Part shown: positions 9,118 to 18,724 of the stretch, piece by piece
Layout: each line of letters starts with the position of its first letter
Numbering within the stretch: position 1 is the stretch's first letter
Assembly (NCBI GenBank): GCA_963719855.1
Contig: CAVRDK010000004.1
Coordinates: 1,178,001-1,242,000, forward strand
Source of the DNA: CAIQPV01 sp963719855
GTDB lineage: Bacteria; Pseudomonadota; Gammaproteobacteria; Burkholderiales; Gallionellaceae
Length of the DNA stretch: 64,000 nt
Reading direction: 5' to 3'
The notes under the pieces: model-generated
Told to the model about the DNA's origin: nothing
Seen by the model: only the letters and a program-made list of their open reading frames with translations
The model's database searches: none
Program-made: the position numbers and the translations under genes

Positions 9118-10455
9118 CTAGATCGGTGGAAAGGTTACTCGCAGCAATGCTCCACCCAAATTCGGTCCTTTTTCAATCGTGATTGATGCATTATGGTTAA
9201 AGGTGATTTCACGCACGATGGATAAGCCAAGCCCGCATCCATCAACGCCGGTTGTGTCGAGCCGGTAAAAGCGTTCGAATATTCGTTCATGCTCTTCTAT
9301 GGGGATTCCCGGCCCACTATCTTCGATCTCCCAACTTGTCCCGCTACAACGCACTGTAACGACGCCTCCGCAGGGCGTGTAGCGAATGGCATTGTCAATC
9401 AGATTGTTGGCTAATTCTTCCAGCCAAATGGGGTTCCCCATTACCTTGGTTGTGTTCAACTCAAAGCCAAGATCAATGTTGCGCGCAAGCGCCAGAGGCA
9501 TCCAGCGTTCTGCCGCCTCTCTGGTCAACTCGGCAAGATCAACGATTTTCAGGGAATGGTTTTGTTGCGGTTCAAGACGACTCAAGGTCAGAAGCTGATG
9601 CGCAAGGTGAGTAATCCTGCGCGTTCCCGCGACAATTCTATTAAGGGACGCACTCGGATCGGGAGAGCGTAGCGCCATCTCGGCTTCGGCCTGCAGCGCC
9701 GCTATCGGCGTGCGCAACTGGTGCGATGCATCAGCGATAAAACGCCGGTTAGCATCCAGAGACTTGGAGAGGCGGGCCAGCAACTCATTCACCTCGGTAA
9801 ATATGGGATAAATCTCTTCCGGTATATTTTTCAGGGGCAACTGGCTCAGGTCGGTATGAGTTCGTCGCACCAACTCTTCACGCAAAGGCTGAATGGACGC
9901 AAGTCCATGACGGACAATTCTGCGTATCATAAAAAGGGCTGCGATAATCAACAACACTTCCGGCACCAACATGGCCAATACAATTTCGCCTACGATCCAG
10001 TCACGCTTCAACTTTGTTTCAGCGGAGAGAACGATGAATGAGGAGCCATTGCGTTCGCCTGACAAGGCCGCAACCCGCACCGCCTTGTCGTTGAGCTTGC
10101 CATCGTAGTAGAGCTTCCCATCTTCGAACGGCTGGGTGGGGCGAGGCAGCTCGATATTGCCCGCTACTGTTTTTCCATCTGAATCGAGAACTTCGTAAAA
10201 CAACTTATCATAACCATCGACGAGCAAGACTTTTTCGGCGATTGCGGGTAACTGTAAATGCAAGCGGTTGTCTATGATTTCAACCTGATCGGCGAGGGCC
10301 AGGGACACGTCCATCAGCGCCCTATCGTAGGCTACTGTGGCTTCTCTGTGGGCAACAAAATAAACCACGCCAGCCCCAGTGATAAGGATTGCTGCCATCA
10401 ACGGCAACAATTGCCGGAGCAGTTGCCGTGCAAGGCTAGGCTGTCTGATCTTCAT
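9118..10455 (-). CDS. Two-component sensor histidine kinase (TctE/QseC type)
   Basis: 445 residues from the ATG at 10455, which overlaps the regulator's stop by 20 bases and gives the usual short cytoplasmic start KIRQPSLARQLLRQ. Two membrane segments (about 18-34 and 157-177) bracket a periplasmic sensor domain. HAMP and dimerisation regions follow, with the phosphoacceptor His245 in ADASHQLRTPIAALQ. Then come N-box NLIDNAIRYTP, G1 box DSGPGIP and G2 box GCGLGLSIV of the ATPase. It pairs with the adjacent response regulator, and the divergent metal-efflux operon is its likely target. The signal is unknown. Confidence 0.9.
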   Translation of the reverse strand: MKIRQPSLARQLLRQLLPLMAAILITGAGVVYFVAHREATVAYDRALMDVSLALADQVEIIDNRLHLQLPAIAEKVLLVDGYDKLFYEVLDSDGKTVAGNIELPRPTQPFEDGKLYYDGKLNDKAVRVAALSGERNGSSFIVLSAETKLKRDWIVGEIVLAMLVPEVLLIIAALFMIRRIVRHGLASIQPLREELVRRTHTDLSQLPLKNIPEEIYPIFTEVNELLARLSKSLDANRRFIADASHQLRTPIAALQAEAEMALRSPDPSASLNRIVAGTRRITHLAHQLLTLSRLEPQQNHSLKIVDLAELTREAAERWMPLALARNIDLGFELNTTKVMGNPIWLEELANNLIDNAIRYTPCGGVVTVRCSGTSWEIEDSGPGIPIEEHERIFERFYRLDTTGVDGCGLGLSIVREITFNHNASITIEKGPNLGGALLRVTFPPI

Positions 10456-11119
10456 CTGTTCCCAAGCTGTAGCCAAGGCCACGCACTGTTCGAATGACCG
10501 CTCCTGATCCTTCCAGTTTGGCACGTAGCCTCGAAATTACTTTTTCCACGGCATTGACGGAATTGATATCGTCTTGCCAGCCATAAAGTGCTTGCAATAG
10601 CTGTTCCTTGGTGACAATGCGACGAGCTCGGACAGCGATGTACTCCAATGCTGCCAGTTCTCTGGAGCTTAATTCGAGTGGTCTATCGCTTACCAAGGCG
10701 CGGCGACCAACAGTATCGATACGCAAGGCACCAATGCTTATTTCCGGATCTGCTATGCCATGACTACGGCGGGTGAGGGAACGGATACGGGCTTCCAGTT
10801 CGTTCAGTGCAATGGGTTTGACCACATAGTCGTCCGCCCCCAAGTCGAGAAGACGCACACGTTCATCCACTGCCTCGCGGGCTGATAACACAAGAACGGG
10901 GGTGTGCTTGCCGGATGCGCGCAGTCGGCGCAGTACGTCCGCTCCATCTTTATCCGGCAGGCCCAGATCCAACAGCACAACATCGTAATCCTGGACCAAG
11001 AGCCAGCTGTCTGCTTCGCACCCATTTTTGGCCCAATCGATTACATATCCCTCCTGCTGGAGCGCGCGACAAATTACGTCGGCCAAGGGATGGTTGTCTT
11101 CAACTAACAGCAGGCGCAT
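10436..11119 (-). CDS. OmpR-family response regulator (TctD/QseB type)
   Basis: 227 residues. The receiver domain has the acidic pair ED near residue 7, phosphoacceptor Asp51 (VVLLDLGLP), the Ser of LVLSAREAV, and Lys in VVKPI. A winged-helix DNA-binding domain follows (about 130-220: ELSSRELAALEYIA, KVISRLRAKL, RTVRGLGYSLG). It is co-transcribed with, and overlaps, the histidine kinase gene. It is divergent from the RND efflux operon across a 187-bp promoter region, a classic arrangement for a metal-responsive regulator and pump, though the target is inferred. Confidence 0.92.
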   Translation of the reverse strand: MRLLLVEDNHPLADVICRALQQEGYVIDWAKNGCEADSWLLVQDYDVVLLDLGLPDKDGADVLRRLRASGKHTPVLVLSAREAVDERVRLLDLGADDYVVKPIALNELEARIRSLTRRSHGIADPEISIGALRIDTVGRRALVSDRPLELSSRELAALEYIAVRARRIVTKEQLLQALYGWQDDINSVNAVEKVISRLRAKLEGSGAVIRTVRGLGYSLGTDEDQTA

Positions 11120-11306
11120 GTGTGGTCAGGAAATGGTCAGCAAGAGTTTTCATAATACCAACTTCGCTTGTGGAACGGTACCTTCCATAAACAAATCCAG
11201 CCGCTAACCAATAGCGGAACGTGCAGCGTTGAGAACGCTGCTACGTCATATATTTGTAATTTAACTTGGTTAAAGTTGGAATGCCATAGCTGGCTTCGAT
11301 TATTTA

Positions 11307-12959
11307 ATGTATATCGTCCTGAAAAGTTTTGCGCCCATCTACAGATTTTCCTCAGTCGCACTGCTGATTTTTGCAGCGTTGACAGGTTGTGCCGTAGACC
11401 CCGATTTCAAGCGGCCTCCTGCGCCTGCCGCAAACAGTTATGCACCTACTGGTCTTATATCGGAGGCAACTGCATCCGCTCCTGTGCAGGCCGGGGAATC
11501 GCAACGATTTAACCCAATTGCGGATATTCCATTTGACTGGTGGACGCTATTTCAGTCACCACAAATTAACTCGCTGATCAAGCGCGCGTTCAAGGCCAAT
11601 CCCAACATAGAATCGGCCCAGGCCGCATTGCGCCAGGCACAAGAAAATGTTGTAGCTCAACAAGGATTGTTCTATCCAACAATCGGCGCAAGCTATTCGC
11701 CATCGAGAAATAAACTGGCCGGGAATATGAGTAGCGCGGATCCCGGCCTGCAAGGCAATGGCAATATAATTGCCTCCCCCCCTCCGAATCCAACCTATTA
11801 CAACTTCCATGTTGCGCAACTAACGGTTGGCTACGTGCCAGATGTATTTGGGCTCAACCGAAGACAAGTTGAGTCGGCTGAAGCGCAAATGAACGCGCAA
11901 AAACTTCAACTGGAAGCAACCTACATCACACTGGCCTCCAATGTGGTTGCTGCGGCATTGCAGGAGGCATCAACCCGAGCGCAGCTTGCGGCGACGGAAA
12001 GGATAGTCGCTATCAACAAAGAGACACTGACTATCTTGCGCGACCAGTTCCGTCTCGGCTACGTGTCCGGTCTGGAAGTCGCCGCACAGGAAGCTTCGCT
12101 GGCTCAGGCCGAACAATCCCTCGCCCCTTTACAAAAACAACTGGAACAAACCCGTGACCTGATTCGCGTCCTGGCGGGCAATTTGCCCAATGAAGAGGTT
12201 GAGGAAAAGTTTGAATTGTCTTCTTTGCATTTGCCACAGGAACTGCCGCTCAGTCTGCCATCCAAAATCGTCGAGCAGCGCCCGGATGTCCGTGCCGCTG
12301 AAGAGCAATTGCATTTTGCCAGCGCTCAAGCAGGCGTGGCCGTCGCCAACAGGTTGCCGCAATTTGCCATTACGGGTGTCATCGGTGGCATGGCAGACAC
12401 GCCAGGCTGGATGTTCAAAACCGGAGGCGGTTTCTTCAACTTGGCCGCCAGTGTGAGCCAGACTATTTTTGATGGCGGTACTTTGCGTGCCAAATCGCGT
12501 GCTGCTGAGCAGGCGCTGATCCAGGCGGGGGCGCAGTATCGCAGCACGGTAATGACTGCGTTGCAAAATGTAGCTGATACGCTGTACACCATCCAGTCTG
12601 ACGCCAATGCGCTCAAGGCTGCGGCTACCGCCGCACAAGCCGCGCAGACCACGCTCGATCTTACCCGCAAGCAATATCAGCTAGGCTATGTCAGTTACCA
12701 GACCCAGCTTGCCGCAGAGCAAAATAATTTGCAGGCTGTCATCAATCTGGCGCAGGCGCAAACCAATCGCCTCGGCGATACGGCGGCGCTTTATCAGGCT
12801 CTTGGTGGTGGATGGTGGAATCGTCCCGATGACGCATCGCAAAAATTGGGGAACGGCGCGAACGCCGCCTCGAAACGAGTTGATTTGGATAAAACTGATT
12901 TGAATAAATCGGCTGTGGCCCAGCAATATGCCACGACGAGAGGAGAAAACGCGCAATGA
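11307..12959 (+). CDS. RND efflux outer-membrane lipoprotein (NodT/CusC family)
   Basis: 550-residue TolC-like outer-membrane channel of the NodT family. The N-terminus has a lipoprotein signal with lipobox LTGC (about residue 28), followed by the Pro-rich FKRPPAPAANSYAP. Two tandem OEP repeats follow, with the usual A/Q-rich helices (NPNIESAQAALRQAQENV; LDLTRKQYQLGYVSYQTQLAAEQN). A Lys/Asp-rich tail ends the protein. Its stop overlaps the next start by four bases (ATGA). First gene of a three-gene tripartite export operon, opposite a two-component system. Confidence 0.92.
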   Translation: MYIVLKSFAPIYRFSSVALLIFAALTGCAVDPDFKRPPAPAANSYAPTGLISEATASAPVQAGESQRFNPIADIPFDWWTLFQSPQINSLIKRAFKANPNIESAQAALRQAQENVVAQQGLFYPTIGASYSPSRNKLAGNMSSADPGLQGNGNIIASPPPNPTYYNFHVAQLTVGYVPDVFGLNRRQVESAEAQMNAQKLQLEATYITLASNVVAAALQEASTRAQLAATERIVAINKETLTILRDQFRLGYVSGLEVAAQEASLAQAEQSLAPLQKQLEQTRDLIRVLAGNLPNEEVEEKFELSSLHLPQELPLSLPSKIVEQRPDVRAAEEQLHFASAQAGVAVANRLPQFAITGVIGGMADTPGWMFKTGGGFFNLAASVSQTIFDGGTLRAKSRAAEQALIQAGAQYRSTVMTALQNVADTLYTIQSDANALKAAATAAQAAQTTLDLTRKQYQLGYVSYQTQLAAEQNNLQAVINLAQAQTNRLGDTAALYQALGGGWWNRPDDASQKLGNGANAASKRVDLDKTDLNKSAVAQQYATTRGENAQ

Positions 12960-14119
12960 ATAAACTGGATAGAAAAGTTGCCTTGTTAGTGGCGATATTT
13001 GGAATTGCCGCCGGGAGCGGCTATTGGGGCTGGCAAAATTTTCATGCTCCCCAGGCTGAAGCTGCCGTAGAAAAACCTGCTGCCCATGTTACCTCCAATA
13101 CCGTGCATTTTGCTGCGGACGCGCCGCAATTAACATTTCTAAAAATTAAGCCGGTAGAGGCTTTTCCTGAACCCTTGATAGATGGGCTTAATGCCCGCAT
13201 CACCTATGACGACAATTATACGGCGCGGGTTTTCTCGTCCATTTCCGGTCGGGTCGTCAAGATTGCAGCCGAAGCTGGCAAACAGGTTAAGGCGGGTGAT
13301 CCGCTGTTGTTGATTGATTCGCCGGATTATGCCAGTGGAGCATCAGACAGCCTGAAGGCAGATGCCGACCTGTTGCGCAAGAAAGAAGCCTACGAGCGTG
13401 CCAAGCTACTGTTTGATGTCAAAGGGTTGGCACGCAAAGATCTCGAATCTGCCGAGGCAGATTGGCGTCAGGCAGATGCCGAGGCGCAACGCGCAAAAGC
13501 GCGTATGAAAAATCTGAGCAGCAATGAAGTAGCGACAGCGGAAGGTAAATTTATTCTGCGATCACCCATTTCCGGCATTATCAGTGAACGTCAAGTCAAC
13601 GCCGGCAGCGAAGTCCGGCCGGATGCACCCAATTCGCTGTTCGTCATTACCAACACAAGTCATGTGTGGGTGGTGGCTGATTTGCCCGAACAGCAAATCG
13701 GCAAAATCAAGGTGGGACAGCCCATTTCTGTTGAAGTGGACGCTTATCCCAATGAGTTCTTTCCGGGCAAAGTCACGGTAATTAGTGAAACGCTGGATCC
13801 GGTCATGCGCCGCTTGCAGGTTCGTTGCGAGGTGGATAACAGTCAGCACAAACTCAAGCCGGAAATGTATGCACGCATCAGTCCCATCATTGATGCCAAA
13901 TCAAAATTGCCGCGCGTACCCAACACCGCGTTGTTTACACAAGGACTATACAGTTTTCTATTTGTCGAGCAAGCGCCCGGTGTATTGCAACGCCGTCGCG
14001 TAACCCTAGGCATGCAAGATGCAGATGTGACCTACATCAAGGAAGGATTGAGTACCGGTGAACGTGTCGTAACCAGCGGAGCATTATTATTGAACTCGGA
14101 ATTGAGCGGTAACGACTGA
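12956..14119 (+). CDS. RND efflux periplasmic adaptor (CusB/CzcB-type membrane fusion protein)
   Basis: 387 residues with an N-terminal membrane anchor (VALLVAIFGIAAGSGYWGW) and the standard order of an HlyD/CusB adaptor. There is a barrel-sandwich half (RVFSSISGRVVKIAAEAGKQVKAGDPLLLI), a helical hairpin (RKKEAYERAKLLFDVKGL), the second half (LRSPISGIISERQVNAG) and a C-terminal beta-barrel (VPNTALFTQGLYSFLFVE). It bridges the inner-membrane pump and the outer-membrane channel. It is coupled to the gene before it. A 201-bp MITE-like element separates it from the pump gene. Confidence 0.9.
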   Translation: MNKLDRKVALLVAIFGIAAGSGYWGWQNFHAPQAEAAVEKPAAHVTSNTVHFAADAPQLTFLKIKPVEAFPEPLIDGLNARITYDDNYTARVFSSISGRVVKIAAEAGKQVKAGDPLLLIDSPDYASGASDSLKADADLLRKKEAYERAKLLFDVKGLARKDLESAEADWRQADAEAQRAKARMKNLSSNEVATAEGKFILRSPISGIISERQVNAGSEVRPDAPNSLFVITNTSHVWVVADLPEQQIGKIKVGQPISVEVDAYPNEFFPGKVTVISETLDPVMRRLQVRCEVDNSQHKLKPEMYARISPIIDAKSKLPRVPNTALFTQGLYSFLFVEQAPGVLQRRRVTLGMQDADVTYIKEGLSTGERVVTSGALLLNSELSGND

Positions 14120-14120
14120 T

Positions 14121-14321
14121 GGGTGCCTCTAAAAATTCAATTTTCGTCGCCATACGGTGTTGCTCACAAAAAATTACTTCTTACATATCAGACATATGCT
14201 GCGGCGCAATTTTTTGCTCGCGCCTTGCCTGGCTTATAACCAGCCACTTGGCTACCGTTCTTTGGTGGCCTAGTGGAATGGCTAGTAGTTCTATCAGAAA
14301 CTTGCATTTTTAGAGGCACCC
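14121..14321. mobile_element. MITE-like element carrying a hairpin module, inside the efflux operon
   Basis: The element is bounded by perfect 16-bp terminal inverted repeats, GGGTGCCTCTAAAAAT (14121-14136) and its complement (14306-14321). Flanks are TGAT and AGAT, a three-of-four match to a 4-bp target duplication. The left half resembles the element at 8917-9057. The right half (14233-14297) is a hairpin module also present at four other loci. It sits between the adaptor and pump genes. Its right end supplies the purine-rich AGAGGC that serves as ribosome-binding site for the pump. Confidence 0.8.
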
Positions 14322-14323
14322 AG

Positions 14324-17300
14324 ATGCTCGACAAGCTCATTACTTTCGCCCTGCAGCAACGCGTGTTCGTGCTGGCGGGGGCATTCGTGATCCTGATCGC
14401 GGGTTGGCAGGCCATCGAAAATTTGCCGGTGGAAGCCTTTCCTGATGTGCAGGACGTGCAGGTGCAGATCGACACGCTGGTTCCGGGGCAAGCGCCCGAA
14501 GAAGTTGAGCGCACCGTTACCCTGCCGATAGAACGCGAGATGAGCGGAATACCGCACATGACCCAGTTGCGTTCGGTTTCTCTTACCGGGCTGTCGGAAG
14601 TCATTCTCACCTTTGCCGATAACACGAACGACTATTTTGCGCGCCAGCAGGTAACTGAGAACTTGCAAAACGTCAACTTCCCGCCCGGCATACAACCCAG
14701 TCTTGCGCCGCTCACCAATGCCGTGGGCGAGATATATCGCTATGTGCTGGATACACCGCCCGGCATGCCGCTCAATGAAGTGCGTGCGCTGCAAGATTGG
14801 GTGTTGCGCCCCGCATTGCGTCAGGTGCCCGGTGTGGCAGATGTGGTGAGCTATGGTGGCACCATCAAGGAATATCAGGTGCGCGTCAATCCTGCGCTAT
14901 TGCGCAAATTCAATGTGACCTTAAGCCAAGTGTCACAAGCATTGGGCGCCAATAGCAGCAACAGTGGCGGCGGCATTCTCAAGCGCGGCGATGAAGCGCT
15001 GGTGGTGCGCAGTATTGGTATATTCCAGAGTGTTAAAGATATTGCGCGCGTGGTGGTGACGGCCCAGGGGGGCAAGACCGTATTGGTGGGCGACATTGGC
15101 GAAGTGGCTATTGGAGACCGCCCCCGTTCAGGCATCGTGGCGTTTAACGAACGCGACAACGTGGTTCAGGGCATTGTGGACATGATCAAAGGGCAAAATG
15201 CCACCACAGTTGTGGAGGCGCTGAAGGAAAAAATACGAGAGATCGGCCCCAAGCTCCCGCCGGGGGTCAAGATCGTTCCATACTATGATAGAACCGATTT
15301 GGTGCGTCATACCGTACACACGGTTTCTGAAAACCTGATCATCGGTGCGCTGCTGGTGATATCCATCCTTATTATCTTTTTGCGCAACTGGTATGCGGCA
15401 TTGGCGGTCGCGGTCATCATTCCGCTGGCACTGTTGTTCGCCTTCATCATGATGGATGCGCGCGGGGTGTCGGCCAACCTGATCTCGTTGGGCACGGTGG
15501 ACTTCGGTATCATCATCGACAGTGCCGTTGTGCTGGTTGAAGCGCTGATGGTCAAGCTTGCCTTGGCTAAAACGGATGTAATTGAGAAACACCAGAGCTT
15601 CGGTTGGCGCATTCATCTTATCAAGCAGACCAGTATCGAGTTGGGCCGTCCGATCCTGTTCTCCAAGGCCATTATCATCCTGGCCTTCTTGCCCATCTTC
15701 ACTTTTCAGCGCGTGGAAGGAAAGATTTTTTCGCCTATGGCTTTTACCCTGAGTTTCGCCCTGCTCGGTGCGATTTTGCTGACGCTGACTCTGGTGCCAG
15801 CATTGCTGAGTTATGCGGTCAAGAACAAGGATTTGGCGGAGAAACACAGTGGCTGGATGCATGCGCTGCAAGAGCAATACCGCAAACTGTTGCTATGGGC
15901 GGAGACGCGTCGCAAACGCATTGTGGCGGTTTCTGTCGGATTGCTGGCTGTGGCACTGATCGGCGCGCCATTTTTGGGCAGCGAATTCCTGCCCATGCTG
16001 GACGAAGGTAACATCTGGCTGACCATCACGCTGCCGCCCGCCACCGTGCTGGACAAGACCAAGGAAATCGAGGGTCAGGTTCGCGCCATTCTCAAGTCTT
16101 ACCCCGAGGTGGGTAATGTCATTACCCAAGTGGGGCGTCCCGATGACGGCACCGATCCGAAAGGGCCGAACAATATGGAAATCATGGCCGACCTCAAGCC
16201 GCGTGACACTTGGCGTTTTGCCGACAAAGAAGCGCTGATCGCCGACATGACGCGAAAAATTCATGCTATTCCCGGCGTGCCGACCAACTTTTCGCAGGTT
16301 ATCGAGGATAATGTAGAAGAGGCGTTGTCCGGGGTTAAGGGTGCAATTGCAATCAAGATATTCGGCCCGGATCTGGAAATTCTGGAAGACAAGTCGGCAC
16401 AGGTCGCCAGCGTGATTAGCGGCATTCGCGGGGCTGCGGACGTGGAAGCGATCAAGGTGGGTGGACAGACCGAATTGAATATCACCCTGGATCGCAGCCG
16501 CATGGCGCGTTATGGCCTCAACATCAACGATGTAAACACGACCATCCAGACCGCCATGGGAGGCAGCGCCGTAAGCTCTTTCTATGAGGGCGAGCGCCTC
16601 TTCGATGTCACGCTGCGCATGGCCGAACCTTACCGTGATGGAGTGAATGATGTCTCCAATCTGTTAATACCATTGCCGAGCGGAGGTACGTTGCCGCTCA
16701 GTGAGATTGCAAAAATCGAAGTGCGTCAGGGCGCAGCACGGGTCGCACGCGAGGCGGGAGGCCGCATGGTGGCCGTGAAAGCCAACCTGCTTGGGCGCGA
16801 CCAGGGCGGCTTTGTCGCCGAAGCAATGGCCAAAGTCAAGGAACAGGTGCAATTGCCGCCGGGCTATACCATGACCTGGGGCGGGCAGTTCGAGAACCAG
16901 CAGCGTGCCAACAAGCGGCTCAAAATCATTCTCCCGCTTTCTGCGTTGATGATTTTTGTGCTTCTGTTCTGGGCGTTCCGCTCCATGCGCAAGGCACTGC
17001 TGGTTATCCTGATGGTGCCGTTCACCCTGATCGGCGGTCTTGCTGGTCTTGGCTTGGCCGGACTGCACCTGTCGGTATCCGCAGCAGTGGGTTTCATCGC
17101 CGTGGCCGGCATATCGGTGCAGAACGGGGTAATCATGGTGGAACAGTTCATGGAGATTATGCGCAACGGCAAGAGCTTGCGCGAGAGTGTATTGCAAGGC
17201 GCGGTGGCACGTCTGCGCCCGATCCTGATGACCGCGCTGATGGCGGGAATTGGTCTTTTGCCTGCGGCGTTGTCGCACGGGATCGGCTCGGAAACGCAAC

Positions 17301-17416
17301 GCCCGTTTGCCGTGGTGATTGTAGGCGGAATTATATCTGCCACCCTGTTTACGCTGTTGCTATTGCCGCTGTTGTTTCCGATATTCTCGGATGAGACTCA
17401 CATCCAAGAGGATTAG
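14324..17416 (+). CDS. Heavy-metal efflux RND pump (CusA/CzcA family)
   Basis: 1030-residue proton-driven inner-membrane pump. I chose the ATG at 14324 (LDKLITFALQQRVFVLAG), which has AGAGG seven bases upstream; an in-frame ATG at 14273 lies within the MITE-like element. Twelve membrane segments are arranged in the RND pattern, with two large periplasmic loops. TM4 carries the acidic relay DFGIIIDSAVVLVEA. FLPMLDEGNIWLTITLPP and TDPKGPNNMEI are typical of the HME group. The cation is not deducible, since the DGAVV consensus is altered to DSAVV here. Last gene of the operon. Confidence 0.9.
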   Translation: MLDKLITFALQQRVFVLAGAFVILIAGWQAIENLPVEAFPDVQDVQVQIDTLVPGQAPEEVERTVTLPIEREMSGIPHMTQLRSVSLTGLSEVILTFADNTNDYFARQQVTENLQNVNFPPGIQPSLAPLTNAVGEIYRYVLDTPPGMPLNEVRALQDWVLRPALRQVPGVADVVSYGGTIKEYQVRVNPALLRKFNVTLSQVSQALGANSSNSGGGILKRGDEALVVRSIGIFQSVKDIARVVVTAQGGKTVLVGDIGEVAIGDRPRSGIVAFNERDNVVQGIVDMIKGQNATTVVEALKEKIREIGPKLPPGVKIVPYYDRTDLVRHTVHTVSENLIIGALLVISILIIFLRNWYAALAVAVIIPLALLFAFIMMDARGVSANLISLGTVDFGIIIDSAVVLVEALMVKLALAKTDVIEKHQSFGWRIHLIKQTSIELGRPILFSKAIIILAFLPIFTFQRVEGKIFSPMAFTLSFALLGAILLTLTLVPALLSYAVKNKDLAEKHSGWMHALQEQYRKLLLWAETRRKRIVAVSVGLLAVALIGAPFLGSEFLPMLDEGNIWLTITLPPATVLDKTKEIEGQVRAILKSYPEVGNVITQVGRPDDGTDPKGPNNMEIMADLKPRDTWRFADKEALIADMTRKIHAIPGVPTNFSQVIEDNVEEALSGVKGAIAIKIFGPDLEILEDKSAQVASVISGIRGAADVEAIKVGGQTELNITLDRSRMARYGLNINDVNTTIQTAMGGSAVSSFYEGERLFDVTLRMAEPYRDGVNDVSNLLIPLPSGGTLPLSEIAKIEVRQGAARVAREAGGRMVAVKANLLGRDQGGFVAEAMAKVKEQVQLPPGYTMTWGGQFENQQRANKRLKIILPLSALMIFVLLFWAFRSMRKALLVILMVPFTLIGGLAGLGLAGLHLSVSAAVGFIAVAGISVQNGVIMVEQFMEIMRNGKSLRESVLQGAVARLRPILMTALMAGIGLLPAALSHGIGSETQRPFAVVIVGGIISATLFTLLLLPLLFPIFSDETHIQED

Positions 17417-17573
17417 CCACTGGTAAATTAACCAAGTAAAGGCTTGGGGCGTGGCGTCGATGTCTGGGATGAAGCATGAACCTCAGCATTTATGTGGGAC
17501 ACGCCCCCTGAGTCTACGAGAGACTTACATTTTAAGCCAAGCAGGGCGGTTACCTTTAATTTACAATTCGCCC

Positions 17574-18254
17574 ATGTCCGAATTCTACGCCCTCGTTCCT
17601 GCCGCTGGTTTTGGTTCCCGCATGGGCGGCGAACTGCCCAAACAATATCTGCCGCTGGCCGGACAGCCGATGATCTTCCATGCGTTGGCTACTCTTTGTG
17701 CCTGCGCCGACATCGCCACTGTGTTTGTGGTGCTGGCATCCGACGATACGCAGTTCCATCAATATGACTGGTCAATCTTTGGCGACAAGTTGCAGCCGCT
17801 GTATTGCGGCGGGGCGACGCGCGCGGAAAGTGTGACCAACGGACTGATGGCGGCGGAGTTGGAGCCGGAAGACTGGGTGCTGGTGCATGATGCGGCGCGC
17901 CCGTGTTTGAGCCAAGCGCAGCTTGCGCGGCTGATTGCCGAATTGCGCGACGACGAGGTGGGCGGCCTTCTTGCCGTGCCGGTGGCAGATACCTTGAAGC
18001 GTGCCGACGCTGAGCAGCGTGTTGCCTATACCGAAAACAGGGACCGATTGTGGCAGGCGCAGACGCCGCAGATGTTCCGCGCCGGATTGTTGTTACAAGC
18101 GTTGTTGACCGCACCACAAGTGACGGATGAGGCTTCTGCGGTCGAGGCGTTGGGTCTGCATCCAAAATTGGTGGCAAGCGAGTCAACCAATTTCAAGGTG
18201 ACTTATCCGCAGGATATTAAATTGGCGGAATTTTTGTTGAGGGAGCGCAAATGA
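17574..18254 (+). CDS. ispD: 2-C-methyl-D-erythritol 4-phosphate cytidylyltransferase IspD
   Basis: 226 residues from the ATG at 17574. Catalyses CTP + MEP to CDP-ME, the third step of the non-mevalonate isoprenoid pathway. The nucleotide-binding loop PAAGFGSRMGGELPKQYLPL is at the N-terminus, and VLVHDAARPCLS and TDEASAVEALG are family motifs. Further upstream in-frame starts add 41 residues with no similarity. Its stop overlaps ispF by four bases (ATGA), the usual ispD-ispF coupling in proteobacteria. Confidence 0.95.
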   Translation: MSEFYALVPAAGFGSRMGGELPKQYLPLAGQPMIFHALATLCACADIATVFVVLASDDTQFHQYDWSIFGDKLQPLYCGGATRAESVTNGLMAAELEPEDWVLVHDAARPCLSQAQLARLIAELRDDEVGGLLAVPVADTLKRADAEQRVAYTENRDRLWQAQTPQMFRAGLLLQALLTAPQVTDEASAVEALGLHPKLVASESTNFKVTYPQDIKLAEFLLRERK

Positions 18255-18724
18255 GGATAGGACAAGGCTTCGATGTTCATCAGTTGGTTGCAGACCGCAA
18301 GCTGATTATCGGCGGCGTTGATATTCCCTATGACAAGGGCCTGCTCGGACATTCCGATGCAGATGTGCTGTTGCATGCAATTTGCGACGCCCTGCTGGGA
18401 GCTGCGGCGCTGGGTGACATCGGACGCCATTTTGCCGATACCGATGCGCAATACAAGAATATCGACAGCCGTATCCTGCTGCGCGAAGTGGCGCGCATGT
18501 TGACGAATGAGGGTTTTCGCATCGGCAATGTGGATGCCACCATCATTGCACAGGCGCCGAAGATGGCATCGCACATTCCGCACATGGTGGAGAACATCGC
18601 CGCCGATCTTGGCGTGGCAATGAATGTCATCAATGTGAAGGCAACGACTACCGAGAAGCTGGGCTACACCGGGCGCGGGGAAGGCATCGCGGCGCAGGCC
18701 GTGGCGTTGCTGCTGGTAGGCTGA
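18251..18724 (+). CDS. ispF: 2-C-methyl-D-erythritol 2,4-cyclodiphosphate synthase IspF
   Basis: 157 residues, full length. Converts CDP-ME 2-phosphate to MEcPP with release of CMP; trimeric zinc enzyme. Metal ligands are visible in GQGFDVHQL (Asp8, His10) and GHSDADVLLHAI (His42). The C-terminal KATTTEKLGYTGRGEGIAAQA is the family signature, here cited by its key residues. It is translationally coupled to ispD before it and adjoins tsaB after it. Confidence 0.96.
   Translation: MRIGQGFDVHQLVADRKLIIGGVDIPYDKGLLGHSDADVLLHAICDALLGAAALGDIGRHFADTDAQYKNIDSRILLREVARMLTNEGFRIGNVDATIIAQAPKMASHIPHMVENIAADLGVAMNVINVKATTTEKLGYTGRGEGIAAQAVALLLVG

Noticed and set aside
11659..11818. Minus-strand frames inside the outer-membrane channel gene
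   Set aside because: Shadow frames of a strongly coding plus-strand gene.
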